In this document: positions 42,417-50,778 of the stretch, piece by piece | Layout: the number at the start of each line of letters is the position of its first letter | How positions within the stretch are numbered: position 1 is the first letter of the stretch | Source of the DNA: Streptomyces sp. NBC_01268 | Lineage (GTDB): Bacteria > Actinomycetota > Actinomycetes > Streptomycetales > Streptomycetaceae | Direction of reading: 5' to 3' | Assembly: GCF_036240795.1 (NCBI RefSeq) | Contig: NZ_CP108454.1 | Span: 5,454,001-5,518,000, forward strand | DNA length: 64,000 nucleotides | The notes under the pieces: generated by a model | Databases searched by the model: none | The model's input: only the letters and a program-made list of their open reading frames with translations | Told to the model about the DNA's origin: nothing | Position numbers and translations under genes: made by a program

Positions 42417-43853
42417 TCAGGCCGAGAGCCGGCCCACCAGGTCCGCCACCGACCACTGCGGCCGGGCCGCCAGGCGCGCCGCCGCCGAACGCAGCCGGGC
42501 CGGCAGATGCCCGCACAGCGCGGCCAGTTCGCGCGCCGCGCCGGACTCGCGGTGGATCCGGTCCGGACCCGCGATCCGGGCCAGCAGCTCGTACGCGTCG
42601 TCCGGCTCCAGCGGCCCGATCCGCAGCCTGGCCACTTCCGCCGCCAGCTCCCCGCCGGTCTCCGTCACCAGCGCCGCGCACCCCGCCACACCCGGCAACA
42701 GCGCCCCCGGCTCCGGTGCCCCGTCGAGCAGCACCAGCACCCGGCGGCCCGCCAGCGCAGCGCGGTAGCGGGCGCCCAGCGCCCCCGCGCACGCGCCCTC
42801 GGGCGGCCGCTCGCCCAACGACCGCAGAAAACCGGCCATCACCTCCCGTACGTCCCCGGCGGCATCGCCCCGCGCGTACAACTGCCCGTCGGGGAAGGCG
42901 TCCCGCACCCGGTGCGCCAGATGCACCGCCAGCGTCGACGTGCCCGTCCCGTACGGCCCCGAGAGCGCCACCACCGGGCTGCCCGCCCCGGCCCGCAGCA
43001 GCCGCTCCGCCTCCCGGACCTGCGCCCCGCGCCCCACCAGGTCGGGGATGTCCGGCGGGAGCTGGCACGGCCGCAGCGGGCGGCGCGGCGGCACCGGCAC
43101 CGCCAGCGACCGGTCGTCCCGGCGGATCCGCCCGTACAGCGCGGTCACCGGACCGCCCGGGTCGATCCCCAGCCGCCGGTCGAGCCGCTCGCGCAGCGCG
43201 GCGAACAGCGCCAGGGCCTCCGGCCGGCGCCCGCACCGGTACAGCGCGAGCAGACAGAGCCGGTGCGCCTCCTCGTCCTCCGGGTGCGCCGCCACCAGCT
43301 CGCGCAGCGCGGGCAGCGCCTCGGCGTGCCGCCCCAGGGCCAGTTCCGCCTTGTACAGCGTCATGCGCGCCGCGTGCCGGGAGGCCGCGAGCCGGTCCCG
43401 GGTGCGTCGCGCGAGCGGCCCCGGCACCCCGTCGAGCGGGGTCCCGGTCCACCGGCCGAGGGCCGTCCGCGCCAGCTCCCGGGCCTCCTCCGGGGCACCG
43501 CGCAGCACGGCCGCGGCGCGGGCGGCCTCGTCCTCGTACCGGAAGACGTCCACCGCCTCGCGGGCCACGGCCAGCCGGTAGCCGCCCGAGGAACCGAGCA
43601 GCGCGTCCGGTGCCGCGTCGAGCGCCTTGCGCAGCCGGTGGGCGTGCGTGCCGATCTGGCCGACCGGGTCCTTGGGCCACTCCTCCTCGTCCTCGCCCCA
43701 CAGCGCGGCGATCAGCCGCTGCGTGGGAACGAGTTCGCCGGGCGCGAGCAGCAGGGCGCACAACAGCGCGCGCTGCTGCGGTCGGCCCAGCGCGCGCTCG
43801 TGTCCGTCGTGCCACGCGCGGAGCGGTCCGAGAATGGCGAATTCGAGTCCCAT
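42417..43853 (-). CDS. SARP/AfsR-type regulator with degenerate NB-ARC P-loop
   Basis: 478 aa from ATG 43853 (ATG 43871 adds six residues). Residues 1-95 form the OmpR-like winged helix of SARPs (FAILGPLRAW, LGRPQQRALLCALLLAPGEL), 100-245 the bacterial transcriptional activation domain, and 270-478 an NB-ARC-like ATPase. The P-loop reads GPYGTGTST: the Lys that holds the phosphates is Thr, and Walker B (VLVLLDGAP) lacks the usual acidic-polar pair. No TPR domain follows, so it is much shorter than AfsR. Probably works without ATP switching or as a partner of the intact regulator encoded divergently. Confidence 0.85.
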   Translation of the reverse strand: MGLEFAILGPLRAWHDGHERALGRPQQRALLCALLLAPGELVPTQRLIAALWGEDEEEWPKDPVGQIGTHAHRLRKALDAAPDALLGSSGGYRLAVAREAVDVFRYEDEAARAAAVLRGAPEEARELARTALGRWTGTPLDGVPGPLARRTRDRLAASRHAARMTLYKAELALGRHAEALPALRELVAAHPEDEEAHRLCLLALYRCGRRPEALALFAALRERLDRRLGIDPGGPVTALYGRIRRDDRSLAVPVPPRRPLRPCQLPPDIPDLVGRGAQVREAERLLRAGAGSPVVALSGPYGTGTSTLAVHLAHRVRDAFPDGQLYARGDAAGDVREVMAGFLRSLGERPPEGACAGALGARYRAALAGRRVLVLLDGAPEPGALLPGVAGCAALVTETGGELAAEVARLRIGPLEPDDAYELLARIAGPDRIHRESGAARELAALCGHLPARLRSAAARLAARPQWSVADLVGRLSA

Positions 43854-43989
43854 GACACCCCCGTCAGCCATGAGTCCGTCGCAGGTTGCGTGCCGCATCA
43901 TAGGCGGCCGGACCACGCGCCCCGATGGGGTTGCGCGCCGTGGGCGCGTCGCGCGCAGGAGGGCGGTCCGCGGGGGAAAAGCACAGGTC

Positions 43990-46900
43990 ATGAGGGATGG
44001 GGCAGGGGAAGTGACGGGCGTCATGGGCAGCCGTTCTACGGGGCAGCAGGGGACCGCGGGAGCCATGGGGGAGGAGCGCACCACGGGACGGCCGGGGAGC
44101 GCGGGGGAGACCGGGGAGGCGGGACGGCAGGGGGAACCGGGAAGGCTGAAGTTCGCGCTGCTCGGACCCCTGCGGGCCTGGTACGGGGACGAGGAGATCG
44201 ACCTCGGCAGGCCGCAGCAGCGGGCCCTGCTCGCCGTCCTGCTCGACGCGCCCGGACGCACGGTCGCGCACGGCGTCCTCGCCGAGGGCGTCTGGGGCGA
44301 GGGCGCCGCCCCCGCCGACCCCCGCAAGGCCCTCCAACTCCTCGTCTACCGCCTCCGCTCCGCCTTCCGCCCCCACCTCCCCGAGTCCCCGATCGTCCGG
44401 GTCGGCGACGGCTACGCCCTCCGGGCCCCGGGCGCCCGCACGGACACGGCCGAGTGGCGCCGGCTGCTGGCGGCGGCGGGAGGCGACGCGCGAGGACCGG
44501 AGGGGAACGGGGGCGGCCGGGCAGGCGCGTCGGCCGCGGCCGACGCCGGCCCGCGGGGCCCGGCGGGCGGTCCGGGAAGTCGGCCGGTGCCGGTGGCCGA
44601 CGGCGTTCAGAGGTCGGCGGCCCACGGGGACGGCCCGGACGGCGGTCCGGTGTCGGGGGCCGACGGTGCTCCGGGGCCGGTGGCGGAGCCGGGCGGCCCG
44701 GACGGCGGGGTCCTCCCGCGTGCCGCCGGTCCCGCCGGTGTGCGCGAACTGCTGCGGGCCGCGCTGGGGTTGTGGGCGGGGGAGCCGCTGGCCGGGCTCG
44801 GGGGGCCGCATGTCGAGGCCGTGCGGGCGCGGCTCGGCGAGGAGCGGCTCCGGGCGCTGGAATGGCGGCTGGAGCTGGACGCCGAGCTGGCCGACCGGGC
44901 CGATCTCACGGCCGAGGCCGCCGCGCTGTGTCTGGAGCACCCGGGCCGCCCCCGACTCGTCGCCGTCCTGATGCGCGCCCTGCACCGGGCCGGGCGCACG
45001 GCCGAGGCGCTCGCCGTGTTCGAGGACGCCCGGGGCGACCTGCCGCCGGGCGACCAGGGGCCGGACTCGCCCGCCGGGCTCCAGCTGCGGATCCTGCGCG
45101 ACGACCCCGCGCTGCTGCCCGCGCCCGCGGCGCAGCCCGGACCCGCCTGGCGGGCTCCCGAGCAGCTCCCGGCGGACCTCCCGGACTTCACCGGGCGCGG
45201 CGGCTCCGTGGACGCCCTCGCGGAGCGGCTCGCGGGGGCGGGCGGCCGGGCCGTCGTGGTGTCGGCGCTCGACGGCATGGGCGGCGTCGGCAAGACCACG
45301 CTCGCCGTGCACGCGGCCCGCCGGGCGGCCGGCCGCTTCCCCGACGGGCAGCTCTTCGCCGATCTGCGCGGTGCCGACCGGGCGCCGCGCGAACCCGCCG
45401 CCGTCCTCGCCGAGTTCCTGCGCGCCCTCGGGGTCGCCGCCGAGGAGGTGCCGCCCGGCACGGCCGAGCGCTCGGCCTGCTACCGCTCGGCGCTGAGCGG
45501 CCGCCGCGTGCTCGTCGTCCTGGACAACGCGGCCGGGCCCGAGCAGGTCGAACCGCTGCTGCCCGGCTCCGCCGACTGCGCGGTCCTGGTCACCAGCCGC
45601 ACCCGGCTGCCCGGCCTCGCCGGCGCCCACCAGCTGCGGATCGACCCGCTCCCGGCCGCCGAGGCCACCGAGCTGTTCACCCGGATCGCGGGCGCCGGGC
45701 GGGTCGCGGCGGAGCCCGGCCGCGTCGAGGAGATCGTCACGGCCTGCGGCCGGCTGCCGCTCGCCGTCCGGATCGCCGCGTCCCGGCTCGCCGCCGACCC
45801 GGGCATGAGCCTCGCCGCGCTCGCCGAGGGGCTGCGCGACGAGCGGCGGCTGGCGGCGCTCGACGACGGGGAGCGCGCCGTCGAGGCGACTTTCGCGCTC
45901 TCGTACCACCGGCTCACGCCCGAGGCCGCCCGTGCCTTCCGGCTGCTCTCGCTGCCCGACGCGCCGGACATCGCGCTGCCGTGCGCCGCCGCGCTCCTCG
46001 ACCGCACCGAGGCGGAGGCGGACGAAGTCCTCGAAGGGCTCGTCGACCTCAACCTGCTCCAGTCGCCGGGCTTCGGACGCTACGGCTTCCACGACCTGGT
46101 CCGCGCCTACGCCCGCGACCGGGCCGCCGAGGAGGAGACCGCGGGCGCGCGCACCGCGGCGGCGGGCCGGCTGCTCGACTTCTGCCTGGCGACCGCCCGT
46201 AACGCCGACACGGCCGCCCGCTCCGTCGACCCGGCCGAGCAGAGCCTCCTGGACACCCCCGTCGACCGCCCGGGACGGGCCCTCGCCGACGGCGCCGCCG
46301 CCGTCCGCTGGATGCGCGAACAGGCGGCCGTGCACGCCGCCGCCGTCGCCCTGGCCTGCGCGGACGAGGAGCTGCCGCTCGCCCGGGCGGCCGAACTCGT
46401 CGACAAGATGGGCTCGGTCCTCTTCGAACGCACCCAGACCGCCGTCATCGCCGCGCTCGCGGCCCAGGTCGCCGAGGCCGCGCAGGCCCGGGGCGCCGAC
46501 GGGCCGCAGGCCCTCGCCCGGTACGTGCGCGGGAACATGCTCTGGCACGTCAACCGGTACGAGGAGTCGCGCGCCGAGATCGCCCGCGCGGTCGGCCTCT
46601 GCGACGCCGGTACGGGCGGCGGCGCCGGGCCCGCCGCCCGGGTCCGGGCCAAGGCGCTGCTCACCCTGGCCGGCAACGCGCGCATCCACGGGCGTCACGC
46701 CGAGGCCGCCGAGCACGCGGGCCGGGCCGCCGGGGCGTTCCGGCTGCTCGGCGCCGAGCGGGCCGAGGGCAGCGCGCTCGGGGAGTTCGCCTTCAACGCC
46801 GCCCACACCGGCCGCCTCGACGAGGCCCGGGCCGCCGCCGAACGCGGGGCCCGGCTGATGAGCGGCACCGGACCGGTGTCCGCCGCGACCGGGCGCTACT

Positions 46901-47283
46901 ACCTGGCCCGGGTGCTGCGCCTGTGCGGGGACCCGGAGGCGGCGCTCGGGCACGCGGTCGGGGCGCGCGAGGAGTTCGCGCGGCTCCAGGTCGCCGTGTT
47001 CGAGGCGGCGGCGGGCGACCTGGCCGCCCGGCTGCACGCCGAGTCCGGCCGGGCCACGCTCGCCGCGGAGGCCGCGGAGGCGGTGCTGCCGCTCGCCCGC
47101 AAGACCAGCGCCGCCCTGGAGGCCGCCCTGCTGCACACGCTCGGCGCGGCGCTCGCCTCCCTCGGCCGCCCGCGCCGGGCCCGGGCCTGCCTCCAGGACG
47201 CGGCGGAGGTGTACGGACGCCTCGGCATCGCGGACGAGGAGGCGGCCGTACGGGCCCTGCTCGGGGGCCTGCCGACGCCCTGA
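43990..47283 (+). CDS. SARP/AfsR-type regulator with NB-ARC and TPR domains
   Basis: About 1097 aa from ATG 43990; GTG 44011, ATG 44023 and ATG 44065 are in-frame alternatives and only the core from about residue 54 is certain. Winged helix (54-150, KFALLGPLRAWYGDEEIDLG), a disordered Gly/Ala/Pro insert (about 158-245), activation domain (about 250-370), NB-ARC with intact P-loop GMGGVGKTT (about 430) and Walker B VLVVLDNA, and C-terminal TPR helices (about 800-1090). This is the AfsR architecture: a DNA-binding activator gated by nucleotide and signal. It is divergent from the shorter SARP and probably controls the flanking lectin and ricin-CAP promoters. Confidence 0.87.
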   Translation: MRDGAGEVTGVMGSRSTGQQGTAGAMGEERTTGRPGSAGETGEAGRQGEPGRLKFALLGPLRAWYGDEEIDLGRPQQRALLAVLLDAPGRTVAHGVLAEGVWGEGAAPADPRKALQLLVYRLRSAFRPHLPESPIVRVGDGYALRAPGARTDTAEWRRLLAAAGGDARGPEGNGGGRAGASAAADAGPRGPAGGPGSRPVPVADGVQRSAAHGDGPDGGPVSGADGAPGPVAEPGGPDGGVLPRAAGPAGVRELLRAALGLWAGEPLAGLGGPHVEAVRARLGEERLRALEWRLELDAELADRADLTAEAAALCLEHPGRPRLVAVLMRALHRAGRTAEALAVFEDARGDLPPGDQGPDSPAGLQLRILRDDPALLPAPAAQPGPAWRAPEQLPADLPDFTGRGGSVDALAERLAGAGGRAVVVSALDGMGGVGKTTLAVHAARRAAGRFPDGQLFADLRGADRAPREPAAVLAEFLRALGVAAEEVPPGTAERSACYRSALSGRRVLVVLDNAAGPEQVEPLLPGSADCAVLVTSRTRLPGLAGAHQLRIDPLPAAEATELFTRIAGAGRVAAEPGRVEEIVTACGRLPLAVRIAASRLAADPGMSLAALAEGLRDERRLAALDDGERAVEATFALSYHRLTPEAARAFRLLSLPDAPDIALPCAAALLDRTEAEADEVLEGLVDLNLLQSPGFGRYGFHDLVRAYARDRAAEEETAGARTAAAGRLLDFCLATARNADTAARSVDPAEQSLLDTPVDRPGRALADGAAAVRWMREQAAVHAAAVALACADEELPLARAAELVDKMGSVLFERTQTAVIAALAAQVAEAAQARGADGPQALARYVRGNMLWHVNRYEESRAEIARAVGLCDAGTGGGAGPAARVRAKALLTLAGNARIHGRHAEAAEHAGRAAGAFRLLGAERAEGSALGEFAFNAAHTGRLDEARAAAERGARLMSGTGPVSAATGRYYLARVLRLCGDPEAALGHAVGAREEFARLQVAVFEAAAGDLAARLHAESGRATLAAEAAEAVLPLARKTSAALEAALLHTLGAALASLGRPRRARACLQDAAEVYGRLGIADEEAAVRALLGGLPTP

Positions 47284-47335
47284 GGAGCCGCCCGCCCCCC
47301 GGCGCACCCGCTCTACCCGCCCTTCCGCTACGCGC

Positions 47336-47353
47336 GTTGACCGCTTGTCTACC
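47336..47353 (+). promoter_or_regulatory. SARP-type heptamer pair upstream of the ricin-CAP gene
   Basis: GTTGACC (47336-47342) and GTCTACC (47347-47353), 11-bp period, second heptamer identical to the one at 41745. Confidence 0.5.
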
Positions 47354-47410
47354 GGGGTCCGTGACCGTATGGCCCGTCAGGTCAGCGACACGACAGGGAG
47401 ACGACACGAC

Positions 47411-48313
47411 ATGACGACGCAGCCGCAGAACGGACAGGTTCTGACACTCGTCGCGGGCAACGGCAGGGCCGCCGACGTCAACGCCAGCCAGGCGAACGAC
47501 GGCAACCGCATCCACGCCTGGGCGCCGAACGGGACCGCCGCCCAGGGCTGGGTGTTCTGGGCGAAGGAGAACGGCACCTGGCTCCTGGAGACCCAGCTCA
47601 CCCACAACACCCACGGGCCCGGCCAGGCCATGGTGATGGACTACAACTTCTCCAACTTCACCACCCACCTGGTCCGCGAACACGGCCAGGACAACCAGCG
47701 CTGGCACCTGGAGGACGGCGGCAACGGGCGCGTCCTGCTGCGCAGCGCCCGCGGCAACGAGGGCGCCGCCTACCTCACGGCCGACGGCCAGGGCGCGGCG
47801 CTCGGTGTGTGGCGGCGCGACCCCGCCAACCAGGGCCAGCTCTGGCAGCTCGTCCCGGCCGGCCAGACCGGCGGCGGCAGCCGACCCCAGCCCCAGCCCC
47901 AGCCGCAGCCGCAGCCCCAGCCGGGCGGCGGTGACTTCCGCGGCGAGATGCTCGCCGCGGTCAACCAGGAGCGGCGCCGCGTCGGCGCCCCCGACCTGCG
48001 GCTCGACGACCGGCTCTCGGCCGCCGCGCAGCGGCACGCCAACGACATGGCCGCGAACGACCTCACCCAGCACAACGGCACCGACGGCTCCGACTTCAGC
48101 CGCCGCATCAGCGACGCCGGATACCCGGGCAACACCGCCCGCGCGGAGAACGTCACCCCCGGCAACAGCGTCGCCGAGGCCATGCGGATGTGGATGGACA
48201 GCACCCCGCACCGCAACAACATCCTCGGCGGCTCCTACCGCGCCATCGGCATCGGCTACAGCCCGCGCCAGCGCGGCAACTGGGGCCGGTACGTGCAGAC
48301 CTTCGGGAGCTGA
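47411..48313 (+). CDS. Ricin-type beta-trefoil plus CAP/SCP domain protein without signal peptide
   Basis: 300 aa from ATG 47411 behind GGGAG. Residues 1-152 are a beta-trefoil lectin with three QxW motifs (AQGWVFW, NQRWHLE, GQLWQLV). A (Pro-Gln)n linker (about 159-172) leads to a CAP domain (about 178-300) with LAAVNQERRRVGAP, HNGTDGSDFSRRISDAGY, AENVTPG and WMDSTPHRNNIL. CAP domains of this type are nearly always secreted, but no signal peptide exists at this start or at an upstream GTG (47345). Its stop lies 5 bp before the amidase gene. Sugar binding plus CAP points to a cell-surface target. Confidence 0.86.
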   Translation: MTTQPQNGQVLTLVAGNGRAADVNASQANDGNRIHAWAPNGTAAQGWVFWAKENGTWLLETQLTHNTHGPGQAMVMDYNFSNFTTHLVREHGQDNQRWHLEDGGNGRVLLRSARGNEGAAYLTADGQGAALGVWRRDPANQGQLWQLVPAGQTGGGSRPQPQPQPQPQPQPGGGDFRGEMLAAVNQERRRVGAPDLRLDDRLSAAAQRHANDMAANDLTQHNGTDGSDFSRRISDAGYPGNTARAENVTPGNSVAEAMRMWMDSTPHRNNILGGSYRAIGIGYSPRQRGNWGRYVQTFGS

Positions 48314-48318
48314 GCCCG

Positions 48319-49185
48319 ATGGGAACGGCATGGATCCCCGGCGCCGTGCGCCTCGGTGACGGGGCGATCGGCGGGCCGATGGACACCCCGGAGCTGCCGC
48401 CCCGGGTCGTCTGGCACACCACCGAGAGCGGCGCGGGGAACGCGGCCTTCGACGCCGTCGGCGCGTACCTGATCAAGCAGGGCAGCGAACCGCACCTGCT
48501 GTACGACCCCACCACCGACAAGCTGGGCCAGTTCGGGCCGCTCGACCGCAGCGCCCGGGCGCTGCGCAACGACGGCGACACCCGCACCAACCGGACCGGC
48601 CGCGTCTGCGTCCAGATCGAGGTCCTGGCGCGCGCCGCGACCCCGTTCACCGGCTACTGGAAGCCGGGCCCGCGCTTCGCCGCCCTCATGGCGGCCGTGC
48701 GCTCCTGGGGCGTGCCCGACGTGTGGGCCGGTCGGGGGCGCTCGCGCCCCGACTGGCGCGGCAAGGGCGGGCACTTCGGCCACGTCCACGTACCGGGCAA
48801 CGACCACTGGGACCCTGGCGCCATCGACCCGGCGGCCCTCTTCGCCGCCGCCGGCGGCGCCGGGGCGAAGCAGCGACCGGGCCAGAACCACCTGCGGTCC
48901 GTGGTGAGCCTCGCCCGGGTGCTCGCCGCGGCCCGCACCGACCCGGCCGCCGCCCAGGGCGCGGCGGCGCACCGCGCCGACGTGCTCCCCGTGGAGCGCG
49001 CCCTGGCCGCCGAGGGGCTGCTGCCCGCCCAGTGGGCGGACGGCTCCTTCGGGACCAGGACGGTGACCGCGTACGCCGCCTGGCAGCGCCGCTGCGGCTT
49101 CGGCGGCGCGGACGCCGACGGGCTGCCCGGCCGCACCACCCTGGAGCGCCTGGGCCACGCCCACGGCTTCCAGGTCACCGCGTGA
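48319..49185 (+). CDS. Amidase_2-like peptidoglycan hydrolase with PGB_1 domain, no signal peptide
   Basis: 288 aa from ATG 48319, with GGGAG inside the preceding gene. The N-terminal catalytic part has the zinc-site pattern of N-acetylmuramoyl-L-alanine amidases: VVWHTTES (about 31), the mid-chain QIEV, and GHVHVPGNDHWDPGAID (about 155-171). The C-terminal 95 residues (about 195-285) form a peptidoglycan-binding PGB_1 domain (ALAAEGLLPAQWADGSFGTRT). It should cleave stem peptides from glycan strands. Like a phage endolysin it has no export signal; release would need lysis or a dedicated path. Coupled to the ricin-CAP gene in an operon. Confidence 0.86.
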   Translation: MGTAWIPGAVRLGDGAIGGPMDTPELPPRVVWHTTESGAGNAAFDAVGAYLIKQGSEPHLLYDPTTDKLGQFGPLDRSARALRNDGDTRTNRTGRVCVQIEVLARAATPFTGYWKPGPRFAALMAAVRSWGVPDVWAGRGRSRPDWRGKGGHFGHVHVPGNDHWDPGAIDPAALFAAAGGAGAKQRPGQNHLRSVVSLARVLAAARTDPAAAQGAAAHRADVLPVERALAAEGLLPAQWADGSFGTRTVTAYAAWQRRCGFGGADADGLPGRTTLERLGHAHGFQVTA

Positions 49186-49220
49186 CGCCCACCCGAGGGA
49201 CCCGTGCGCCGAACGGCGGC

Positions 49221-49250
49221 ACGGCACCGATGAGCACGGCACCGATGAGC
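49221..49250 (+). repeat. 15-bp tandem duplication before the QxW gene
   Basis: ACGGCACCGATGAGC is present twice in direct contact, followed by a third ACG. It stays in frame with the downstream start and could extend the N-terminus if an upstream ATG (49230) were used. Confidence 0.9.
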
Positions 49251-49286
49251 ACGTCACCCCACCGCACGTACGACGAAAGGACCACC

Positions 49287-49841
49287 ATGACCACCTTCCG
49301 TACCCTCGCCGCCGGCGTCGGCGTCGCCGTGACCGTCGCGGGGGCGGCCCTGGCGACCGCCCCGGCGGCCCTGGCCGCGCAGAGCACCGACTGCGGTTCG
49401 CTCCCGCCGTCCCTCACCACCCGCACCGAGGTGGCGACCTACCGCGGCGGCGCGCTCGACCTGCCGTACAACAACGAGGCCGACGGCCAGCGGGTCGGCA
49501 CCTTCACGCCCAACGCGTCGCCCGCGCAGACCTGGACGGTGTGGCGCTACTGCGACGGCACCAGCGCCATCAGCCACGGCTACGACAAGGTCCTGGAGGC
49601 CGGCGGCACCAACGACCTGGCCATCCCGCAGCTGGGGTCGGCGACCCGTGACGGCCTCAACAGCCCGTGGGGCGGCGTGGCCCCCGCCCAGAAGTGGCAC
49701 CTGATCGACGGCGGCAACGGCTGGCGGATGGCCAAGAACGCGGTCACCGGCCAGTGCCTGAAGAGCAACGGGGTCGGCTACCTGAACTCCATGGCCGGCT
49801 GCGACCAGAACGACGCCGGGCAGTGGTGGCGGCTGGGCTGA
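49287..49841 (+). CDS. Secreted ricin-like QxW-repeat protein
   Basis: 184 aa from ATG 49287, with AAAGGA 7 nt upstream. A signal peptide (about 1-34) ends ALA-AQS. The mature protein shows three QxW motifs (AQTWTVW, AQKWHLI, GQWWRLG) and paired cysteines, a small beta-trefoil lectin-like fold. It lies 101 bp after the amidase gene on the same strand. Function presumably carbohydrate binding outside the cell; a role with the neighbouring amidase is inferred only from location. Confidence 0.82.
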   Translation: MTTFRTLAAGVGVAVTVAGAALATAPAALAAQSTDCGSLPPSLTTRTEVATYRGGALDLPYNNEADGQRVGTFTPNASPAQTWTVWRYCDGTSAISHGYDKVLEAGGTNDLAIPQLGSATRDGLNSPWGGVAPAQKWHLIDGGNGWRMAKNAVTGQCLKSNGVGYLNSMAGCDQNDAGQWWRLG

Positions 49842-49878
49842 CGTCCGGCCGCCCCGCCACCGGGGAACGGGGGGCCGC

Positions 49879-50673
49879 TCAGCCGCCGAGGTAGCTGAGC
49901 AGCTCCCCGTGCAGCAGTCCGTTCGACGCCACCGCGTTGCCGCTGTGCGGGCCGTGGCGTCCGTCGAGGCCGGTGAAGGTGCCGCCGGCCTCCTGGACCA
50001 CGATCGCGGTGGCCGCCATGTCCCACAGCGACAGCTCGGGCTCCGCGCACAGGTCCACCGAGCCCTCGGCGACCATCATGTACGGCCAGAAGTCGCCGTA
50101 CGCGCGGGTCCGCCAGACGGCGCGGCTGAGGTCGAGGAAGCCGTCCAGCCGGCCGCGCTCCTCCCAGCCGGTCAGGCTGGAGTACGCGAAGGACGCGTCC
50201 TCCAGGCGCCCGACCTTCGACACCCCGATCCGGGACGCCGAGGCGAGGCTGCGGCCCGTGTACGCGCCGAGGCCCTTCGCCGCCCACCAGCGGCGTCCGA
50301 GCGCGGGCGCGGAGACCACGCCCACGACGGGCTGGAAGCCGGTCTCGCCGGCCTCCATCAGGGAGATCAGGGTCGCCCACACGGGCACCCCGCGCACGTA
50401 GTTCTTGGTGCCGTCGATGGGGTCGATCACCCAGCGGCGCGGGCCGGTGCCCTCGACGCCGTACTCCTCGCCGAGGACCGCGTCGCGCGGCCTCGCCCGC
50501 TGCAACTGCTTGCGGATCAGCTCCTCGGCGGCCTTGTCGGCCTCGCTGACCGGGGTCATGTCGGGCTTGGTCTCGACCTTGAGGTCGAGCGCCTGGAACC
50601 GGTCCATCGTGGCCGCGTCCGCGGCATCCGCGAGGACATGGGCCAGACGCAGATCGTCGTGGTATTCGGCCAT
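49879..50673 (-). CDS. hisN: Histidinol-phosphate phosphatase, inositol-monophosphatase type
   Basis: 264 aa from ATG 50673. Metal-site motifs of the IMPase fold: GEEYG (about 69), DPIDGTKN (about 83-90) and WDMAATAIVV (about 213). The S. coelicolor protein in this genomic place was shown to be a histidinol-phosphate phosphatase, the step before histidinol in histidine synthesis. A more general inositol phosphatase role cannot be excluded. Start is preceded on the minus strand by TAGAGT 6 nt away, so the mRNA may be leaderless. Confidence 0.85.
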   Translation of the reverse strand: MAEYHDDLRLAHVLADAADAATMDRFQALDLKVETKPDMTPVSEADKAAEELIRKQLQRARPRDAVLGEEYGVEGTGPRRWVIDPIDGTKNYVRGVPVWATLISLMEAGETGFQPVVGVVSAPALGRRWWAAKGLGAYTGRSLASASRIGVSKVGRLEDASFAYSSLTGWEERGRLDGFLDLSRAVWRTRAYGDFWPYMMVAEGSVDLCAEPELSLWDMAATAIVVQEAGGTFTGLDGRHGPHSGNAVASNGLLHGELLSYLGG

Positions 50674-50717
50674 GTCGAAACTCTATCCCCCGGACACGGG
50701 TCGCCCTGCGGCGGGCC

Positions 50718-50742
50718 TTGACAGTGCGTGGTCGCACGTCAA
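50718..50742. promoter_or_regulatory. tetR promoter and operator (GTGC-N6-GCAC)
   Basis: A -35 TTGACA (50718-50723) runs into GTGC-N6-GCAC (50724-50737), flanked by TTGAC and GTCAA. The same GTGC-N6-GCAC core covers the -10 of the SugE-type gene at 58626-58639. Consistent with autorepression. Confidence 0.6.
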
Positions 50743-50778
50743 CGCTGAGCGCAGTACCGACCCGGCTGGGAGGCGACG

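Noticed and set aside
47345..47410. Upstream GTG for the ricin-CAP protein that might supply a signal peptide
   Set aside because: Added residues are charged and polar, not a signal peptide, and overlap the proposed promoter heptamers.
41802..49841. Antibiotic biosynthesis cluster because of the SARP genes
   Set aside because: No polyketide, NRPS, RiPP or tailoring enzyme genes are present; only lectins, CAP and amidase.
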